DNA of 64,000 nt. Origin: Nocardia sp. CC227C. Lineage in GTDB: Bacteria; Actinomycetota; Actinomycetes; Mycobacteriales; Mycobacteriaceae. A program made the translations under genes and the position numbers. Location: the NCBI RefSeq assembly GCF_030767025.1, contig NZ_JASITE010000014.1:62001-126000 (forward strand). The letters run 5' to 3'. This document shows positions 59,311-64,000 of this stretch, one piece after another (positions within the stretch are counted from its first letter, which is position 1; each line of letters starts with the position of its first letter). The notes under the pieces were generated by a model. That model ran no database searches. It worked only from the letters and a program-made list of their open reading frames with translations, and had not been told where the DNA came from.

Positions 59311-60048
59311 ATGGCACAGAGGGACCGAGCGCTCACAACGGTGCTCGTGCGGCTGGTCGACACCTTGGTCGCAGACTACGACCCGTTGGAGCTGACGCAG
59401 CAGCTGGTCGAAACCAGCGTCGAACTCTTGGCCGCCGACGCGGCGGGCGTCATGCTCGCCGATGCCGACGGGCACCTGCAAGTCTTCGCCTCCACCTCCG
59501 AGGAACTGCGACTGCTCGAACTGCTGCAGATCCAGTCCGCAGCGGGACCTTGCCTGCAAGCGTTCCATACCGGCACACCGGTCCGCGTCGGCGACATCAC
59601 CGAAACCACCGGGTGGCCGGTCTTCGGACAGCGCATGCTCGCGGAAGGATTCCGCGGGGTCTGCGCGTTGCCGTTGCGCCTGCGTGAGGATCGTATCGGC
59701 GCGTTGAACCTGTTCACCGCCGAACCGGGCGTACTGGCGGAGGAAGACCTGCGGATCGGACAGGCCCTGGCCGACTTCGCCACGATCGGCATCGTGCATG
59801 CCCGTGTCCTCGCCGACTCCCTGATGGTCAACGATCAGCTCGCGCATGCGCTCAACAGCCGCGTCATCATCGAACAGGCCAAAGGCATGCTCGCCGAGCG
59901 AGCGGGTGTCGATATGGACACCGCCTTCCACGCCCTGCGCCGTTACGCCCGCGACACGAACCGCCGTCTCGCCGATCTCGCCCACGCCGTTGTCGACCGC
60001 GGCGTCGAGTTGGACGCTGTTCTCAGCGGCCACAGACCTCAGCCCTGA
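59311..60048 (+). CDS. GAF-ANTAR regulator 2
   Basis: 245 aa from ATG 59311. GAF domain: LELTQQLVETSVELLAADAA, GVMLADADGHLQVFASTSEE, PVRVGDITETTGWPVFGQRM, CALPLRLREDRIGALNLFTA. ANTAR domain: NSRVIIEQAKGMLAERAGVD, MDTAFHALRRYARDTNRRLA. This is the classical actinobacterial GAF-ANTAR layout. It likely acts as an RNA-level antiterminator responding to a small ligand. Probably co-transcribed with regulator 1. Confidence 0.92.
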   Translation: MAQRDRALTTVLVRLVDTLVADYDPLELTQQLVETSVELLAADAAGVMLADADGHLQVFASTSEELRLLELLQIQSAAGPCLQAFHTGTPVRVGDITETTGWPVFGQRMLAEGFRGVCALPLRLREDRIGALNLFTAEPGVLAEEDLRIGQALADFATIGIVHARVLADSLMVNDQLAHALNSRVIIEQAKGMLAERAGVDMDTAFHALRRYARDTNRRLADLAHAVVDRGVELDAVLSGHRPQP

Positions 60049-60114
60049 CAGCCCATAGGTCGCAGATTGTCCGGTCTGGTGTCGGTCGGGCGGCCGCGAG
60101 CGAACGGCGCCGGG

Positions 60115-60441
60115 TCAGCGTCCAGGTTCGGTGGTCGGCCAGGTACTGGTGATGTCGAGCATCGCCGAATTGCTGACGCGGATATGGTTCTCCAGCTCCG
60201 CGACCAAGGCGCTGAGGTCGTTGCGGGCGGCGGCTACCTGCGCGCTGGTTGAATCCGACTCGTCGAGCACGCCGCGAATCGTATCGAGGCGCAGCAGCAC
60301 ATCCAGCAGTCGGCGCACGACTCCGTCGCCGAGGGTGAGGAAGTGATCTGATCCGTGGTATCGGCGGGCATTCGCGGATCCGGGGGATGGTATGGGGCGC
60401 AGGGCCGACAGGGGGCGTTCCGGGCCGGGCGGGGGTGTCAT
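60115..60441 (-). CDS. Small helical protein coupled to a truncated DUF5994
   Basis: 108 aa from ATG 60441, which overlaps the stop of the DUF5994 remnant (ATGA). A Pro-rich N-terminus is followed by two long amphipathic helices (GDGVVRRLLDVLLRLDTIRG, AAARNDLSALVAELENHIRV). Unknown function; a dimeric coiled coil is possible. Confidence 0.6.
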   Translation of the reverse strand: MTPPPGPERPLSALRPIPSPGSANARRYHGSDHFLTLGDGVVRRLLDVLLRLDTIRGVLDESDSTSAQVAAARNDLSALVAELENHIRVSNSAMLDITSTWPTTEPGR

Positions 60442-60674
60442 GATGCGCGCATTCGATAGTTCCGGTTCGAGGCGGGACTGGCGTTCTGCCAATCGAATCC
60501 GACGCGCAGCATGCGCCCGAGGGGGCCGCTGACGGCGTCGATCGGTTCGTGCGGTTCGGCGGCGGGGTCACCGGTCCGGGGCCACCGGGCGCCGTCGACC
60601 GGAGCGGCGTGACCACCGTGGTCACGCGGTATGAGGAGTAGTGGTCGCGCGTGCGTTGGGTGAGGCAGCGTCAT
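60438..60674 (-). CDS. Truncated DUF5994 protein 5
   Basis: 78 aa. The opening of the family is present (APVDGARWPRTGDPAAEPHE, PIDAVSGPLGRMLRVGFDWQ), then the protein ends after NRNYRMRAS instead of continuing into the second half. The stop overlaps the next gene's ATG. Its upstream region resembles that of DUF5994 protein 4, pointing to a recent duplication with later truncation. It may be a gene remnant kept by coupling. Confidence 0.65.
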   Translation of the reverse strand: MTLPHPTHARPLLLIPRDHGGHAAPVDGARWPRTGDPAAEPHEPIDAVSGPLGRMLRVGFDWQNASPASNRNYRMRAS

Positions 60675-61025
60675 GGTGACGCTCCTGTCTGACCGGAAAC
60701 CGGCCGCCGGCGGTGCTGATGCCACCTCTATCGGGAGCACTCTCTGATGGTTACCGCAACCACACAGCCTACACGCACCCGGCCGCCGCGGTTCATCGAT
60801 CGAATCGGCGGAACGAGCTGCTGGGCACCACGGGATTCCGGGGCCGGGCGGGCATCGCTCGCTGGATTGCGGGTCTCCCGCATGCGGGACAACGGAATTG
60901 GACGCCGCACCGGAACGTCCGCGCGCCGACGGATGAGTTCGCGGGTTCATCCCCCCGCCTGGCCGGGGCGTTCGTCTCGGTCTCCCGACCGGTTTCGGAA
61001 TCACGGCGAGGCGGTACATCACGGG
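60675..61025. other. 350-base gap before the acyltransferase end
   Basis: Contains the upstream region of the truncated DUF5994 gene (shared with gene 4) and a GTGTAGGCTG half-like match to the island operator near 60765 on the minus strand. No coding signals are convincing. Confidence 0.4.
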
Positions 61026-61943
61026 TCATCCGACCGACCGCGGCGATCCCGTCCCCGGGGCGGGCCGGGCGGCGGCGAAATCGGCGGTCCACACCGGTTG
61101 CAGCATGTGCCAGTCGGCCGGATGCGCGGCGATACCGGCGGCGAAGCGGTCGGCCAGGGCTTGGGTGGCGTGCCGGACGCCGCGCGCGGTATCGATCGGC
61201 GCGTCGACGTGGAAACCCCAGCCGTCGGGGGTGAACCAGCAGTGCACCGGGAGCAGAGGCGCGCCGGTGTCGATCGCCAGCCGGGCGGGTCCGGCGGGCA
61301 TGCGAGCCGGTTCGCCGAAGAAGTCGACCGGTACGCCCGAGCCGGTCAGGTCGCGCTCGCCGAGCAGCCCGACCATGCGACCCTGCCGCAGGCGCGCGGC
61401 CAGTTGTTCGAACGGTGGCGTCGCGCCGCCGGTGAGCGGGACGATCTCGAATCCGAGCCCCTCCCGGAACCGGACGAAGCGTTGGTACAGCGCCTCGGGG
61501 CGCAGCCGCTCGGCGACCACGGTCGGTGATCCGACCCGCTGCACCAGCCAGACTCCCGCCAGATCCCAATTGCCGCTGTGCGGCAGTGCCAGCACCGCGC
61601 CCCGCCCGCCCGCGACGGCATCATGGATGTGGTCGAGCCCGGTTGCCACCGATTCGATGTGGTCGGCCAGACCTACCGGATCCATCGACGGCAGCCGGAA
61701 CGACTCGCACCAGTACCGGGCGTAGGAGCGCACGCTCGCGCGCACGAGTTCGTCGGGCACCCGCTCCGGAGTCGTGGACAGCACCCGGGCCAGGTTGCGC
61801 CGCAACTGAATCGGCCCGCCGTCGCGCGCGGCGCGATCGGCCGCGCGCTCGAACAGACCGAGCGCCCACGGCTGCGGCAGGGCGCGCACCAGCCGCCAGC
61901 CCGCCGCGTAGCCCAGATCCGCGGCGCGGGCCCGCGGGTTCAC
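61026..61943 (-). CDS. PatA/LpxL-like lysophospholipid acyltransferase
   Basis: 305 aa from GTG 61943; a longer start at 62054 adds a basic stretch. Catalytic HxxxxD-type block is LALPHSGNWDLAGVW; other family blocks are RRNLARVLSTTPERVPDELV, GRMVGLLGERDLTGSGVPVD, FFGEPARMPAGPARLAI. In mycobacteria the relative PatA acylates phosphatidylinositol mannosides at the membrane. It lies directly after the terpene/P450 genes on the same strand with a 200-base gap, so it need not be functionally linked. Confidence 0.85.
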   Translation of the reverse strand: MNPRARAADLGYAAGWRLVRALPQPWALGLFERAADRAARDGGPIQLRRNLARVLSTTPERVPDELVRASVRSYARYWCESFRLPSMDPVGLADHIESVATGLDHIHDAVAGGRGAVLALPHSGNWDLAGVWLVQRVGSPTVVAERLRPEALYQRFVRFREGLGFEIVPLTGGATPPFEQLAARLRQGRMVGLLGERDLTGSGVPVDFFGEPARMPAGPARLAIDTGAPLLPVHCWFTPDGWGFHVDAPIDTARGVRHATQALADRFAAGIAAHPADWHMLQPVWTADFAAARPAPGTGSPRSVG

Positions 61944-62143
61944 CGCTCGGCCGCCGCGCGGGCGACGTCGCTGCCGCGGCGACCGAACCCGCTCGGCAGC
62001 GGCCGATATCGACAGGTCATTCCCGAAGTCTCCTCCGTCCGCGCGGCCGCGCACCGGAAACGGAGCAGGAACATCTCGAGGCAGCCCACCGGATCACGGC
62101 CGCGGGCGCCGGGGAGAGCGCTCGGCGGCCGCCGGATGGGCGG

Positions 62144-63208
62144 TCAATCGCCGAACAGCCGCTCTGCGGTCCAGTCGGGGGCCTCGTCTCGACCGTGCCG
62201 CGCGGCCGCCAGATAGTCGGACGCGTTCCGGTATCGCTGTGTACGACCCTCGATGTCGAAACAGGCTCGACAGACCTGCCGGTAGGAATCGAAACACCGG
62301 GCGGCATCCGCACGAGCTCGTGGTGACGGCGCCACGGCATCGAATGCCGACAGGCAGTCGCGCTCGCATTCCAGGTACCGCGTCATACAGTGATCCGCCA
62401 TCTCGGCAACGGCGACGAGCGATTGTTCGAGCGACCGCCGACCTGTCCGGTGGACGATGCACACGGCATTGTGCGCCGGGTCGATCTCGAGGTCCTTGCG
62501 CGCCATGTAGATGTCGTTGTGCAATCCGATCCATTCCGCGAGCCACAGCCGAGCCCGCGAATACTCCGGCAGTGCGCGCAGCCGCGGATCCATATCCACT
62601 CCGAGGGAGAGTTCCGCGAGATCGAAGAACATCGGCATGCCGGACCCGTAGCGTCGACGCTGTCGGTACTCCGCGATCGTGGGGCGGTGATCATGCCACC
62701 GGTCCTCGGCATCGTGGCGCAGCGAGTACAGCCATTGCTCGATGCTGGTTCCGAACTGTTCGATCCAACCCCGAGAACGCTCCGCGACGGCACGCGTCCA
62801 GATATCGTGCAGAGCCCGGGCGGGGCGGCTGCCCGCCGGTGCCGGATTCGTTTCCAGCTGCGCCCGCAGCTCGGCCACGGCCGACGTGGCCTGCGCGACA
62901 TCGCGCCCTACCGGACCGTCGTCGAATTGGTCATCGACGATGAACGCCCAGGCCAAGTGCTGCGTCAGGAGAGGCAGGACGTGACGTGTCGCCCGCGGGT
63001 AGAACAGGCTCGCGATCCAGGGGGTTTCGGTGCGCTCCAGATGCCTGCGGCTGCCGGCGGTCGGAGTCAGCTCGAACGAGTCGACCCAAGTCCACAAGCT
63101 GGCCTCGGTGGCACTACCGGCGGGATTCGCGGTGCATTCCTCGAACGGCATGACCAGTCGCGGTATGGGCAAGCCGTCATTGATCGACTTTCGGCCGTCC
63201 GCGGTCAT
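62144..63208 (-). CDS. Class I terpene synthase (sesqui- or diterpene cyclase type)
   Basis: 354 aa. The aspartate-rich metal motif is AFIVDDQFDDG (DDxxD at 92-96). The second motif, normally NDxxSxxxE, reads NDIYMARKD (231-239): the Ser and Glu positions are Met and Asp. The C-terminal RY pair is in RTQRYRN (325-326). This is the family of bacterial isoprenoid cyclases that ionise prenyl diphosphates. Its ATG overlaps the P450 stop (ATGA), so the two are made together. Product unknown. Confidence 0.9.
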   Translation of the reverse strand: MTADGRKSINDGLPIPRLVMPFEECTANPAGSATEASLWTWVDSFELTPTAGSRRHLERTETPWIASLFYPRATRHVLPLLTQHLAWAFIVDDQFDDGPVGRDVAQATSAVAELRAQLETNPAPAGSRPARALHDIWTRAVAERSRGWIEQFGTSIEQWLYSLRHDAEDRWHDHRPTIAEYRQRRRYGSGMPMFFDLAELSLGVDMDPRLRALPEYSRARLWLAEWIGLHNDIYMARKDLEIDPAHNAVCIVHRTGRRSLEQSLVAVAEMADHCMTRYLECERDCLSAFDAVAPSPRARADAARCFDSYRQVCRACFDIEGRTQRYRNASDYLAAARHGRDEAPDWTAERLFGD

Positions 63209-64000
63209 CGGTCGGCGCTCTCTCCCGCGCGGATGGAGGTCGTATGTCGCGAGTTCGCTGTCATCAGCAGATGCCGGGGCCGTAGCAGTAGCCCCGTCGC
63301 CGGTGTGACCTCTTGGGCGGTCGACAGCCGCAAGCGCCATCGGCTCGCGATGGTCGCCAGCGCCAGAGTCGCCTCGGTCATGCCGAATCGGTCGCCGATG
63401 CATTTCCGAGCGCCCCCGCCGAACGGAATGAAGTGCTCGAGCGCGGGATGCGCGGTGTCGCGGCCCCACCGGTCCGGATCGAAGGATTCCGGCCGCGCGA
63501 AGACATCCGCCCGATGATGGATCAGGTAGGGGCTGTAGGCCACGGTCGTGCCGGCGGGCAGCGTGTACCCGCCCAGCGTGGTGGTGCCGGTGACCACTCG
63601 CATGGACAGCCAGGCCGGTGAGTAGACGCGCAGCGCTTCGGTGATCACCCGTTCGGTCAGTATGAGTCGGTGCAGATCGGTGTAGCGCGCGGTCCGGTCC
63701 GTCACCACCGCGTCGACTTCGGCATGCAGCCGATGCTCGACCTCCGGATTCCGGGCCAGCAGGTACAGCGCCCATGCCAGCGTCGTCGCGGTGGTCTCGG
63801 TACCGGCGAGGAAGAACGCGATGATGGTGTCGGTGATCTCCTCGTCGCTCATCCCGCCGCCGTCGTGCTCGTCATCGCGGGCGGCCATCAGGGCGGACAG
63901 CAGGTCGCCGTGATCGTCGGGCGTGCGACGCCGCTCCGCGATGATCTCGTCGACGGTGCGGCGCACGCTCGCGTGCGCGCGACGGTAGGACAGGTTTCCC
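63205..64000 (-). CDS. Cytochrome P450, start beyond the window
   Basis: The frame is open to the right edge (NLSYRRAHASVRR at the edge), so the N-terminus is missing. The visible part has the I helix AGTETTATT, the ExxR motif in ITEALRVYSP, the PERF-like FDPDRWG and the haem-binding FGGGARKCIG with the axial Cys. It is a bacterial oxidase of small molecules, most likely tailoring the adjacent terpene. The 3' end overlaps the terpene synthase start by four bases. Confidence 0.93.
   Translation of the reverse strand, partial: GNLSYRRAHASVRRTVDEIIAERRRTPDDHGDLLSALMAARDDEHDGGGMSDEEITDTIIAFFLAGTETTATTLAWALYLLARNPEVEHRLHAEVDAVVTDRTARYTDLHRLILTERVITEALRVYSPAWLSMRVVTGTTTLGGYTLPAGTTVAYSPYLIHHRADVFARPESFDPDRWGRDTAHPALEHFIPFGGGARKCIGDRFGMTEATLALATIASRWRLRLSTAQEVTPATGLLLRPRHLLMTANSRHTTSIRAGESADR

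Noticed and set aside
1..64000. CRISPR arrays, insertion sequences, prophage or integrase genes
   Set aside because: No regularly spaced repeats with spacers, transposase motifs or integrase signatures were seen. The repeats found are short tandem tracts.

Overview
The window reads as a chromosomal segment of a high-GC, mycolic-acid-containing actinomycete, most likely Nocardia or a close relative. The evidence is indirect: very high GC at third codon positions, many GTG starts, many 4-base ATGA/GTGA gene overlaps, and family content typical of that group (an MTB12-like lipoprotein, a DUF4189 protein, mycothiol-enzyme-like TIGR03083/TIGR03085 proteins, DUF5994, DUF6131, DUF397/DUF5753 regulators). 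A dapB ... dapA-rnj ... ftsK order, known from mycobacteria, forms the conserved backbone. About 22 kb of accessory genes separates dapB from dapA, and no thyX is seen there.

Layout. 0-9 kb: end of a repeat-rich protein, a quinoprotein dehydrogenase-like lipoprotein, a large three-domain cell-wall hydrolase with a degenerate NlpC/P60 domain, a methyltransferase, an alcohol dehydrogenase, dapB and a TPR-like membrane protein. 8.3-14.6 kb: a tightly coupled allantoin/purine degradation operon (permease, racemase, DUF6986 lyase-like protein, allantoicase, allantoinase) with a GntR regulator upstream. 14.7-25.8 kb: mixed small genes and regulators, several gene remnants, an ECF41-like sigma factor with a DoxX-like partner, and a coupled DUF6879/HTH operon. 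25.8-28.8 kb: a response regulator, its kinase and a kinase-like partner. 28.8-40.5 kb: dapA, RNase J, secreted proteins, a SARP/NB-ARC regulator and FtsK. 40.5-42.5 kb: three roadblock/LC7 proteins and a DUF4388-like protein without a GTPase. 42.8-45.3 kb: two tRNA genes and a DUF397/DUF5753 pair with a palindromic operator. 45.5-51 kb: a UTRA-type GntR regulator facing an ABC uptake operon ending in a HAD phosphatase. 51-60.7 kb: a regulatory island with a desaturase, five DUF5994 paralogues (one truncated), two paralogous TetR regulators, a DUF6131 membrane peptide, a truncated SigF-like sigma factor and two GAF-ANTAR proteins. 61-64 kb: a PatA-like acyltransferase, then a terpene synthase translationally coupled to a P450 that runs off the window.

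The strongest candidate for something undescribed is the 52.4-60.7 kb island. One motif (GTCAACGnTGTA-n-GnCTAC) occurs four times in its intergenic regions, twice next to outward-facing -35 boxes, which suggests that the two TetR paralogues control a shared local regulon. The DUF5994 proteins and ANTAR/sigma elements suggest a stress or RNA-level response module, but their function is unknown. Second-tier candidates are the GTPase-less roadblock cluster after ftsK, the cell-wall hydrolase whose NlpC/P60 domain has lost its catalytic Cys and His, and the terpene synthase-P450 pair with an altered metal-binding motif.

All family names come from reading the translated sequence without database searches. 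Starts were chosen from ribosome-binding sites, overlaps and signal sequences, and alternatives are given where they matter.
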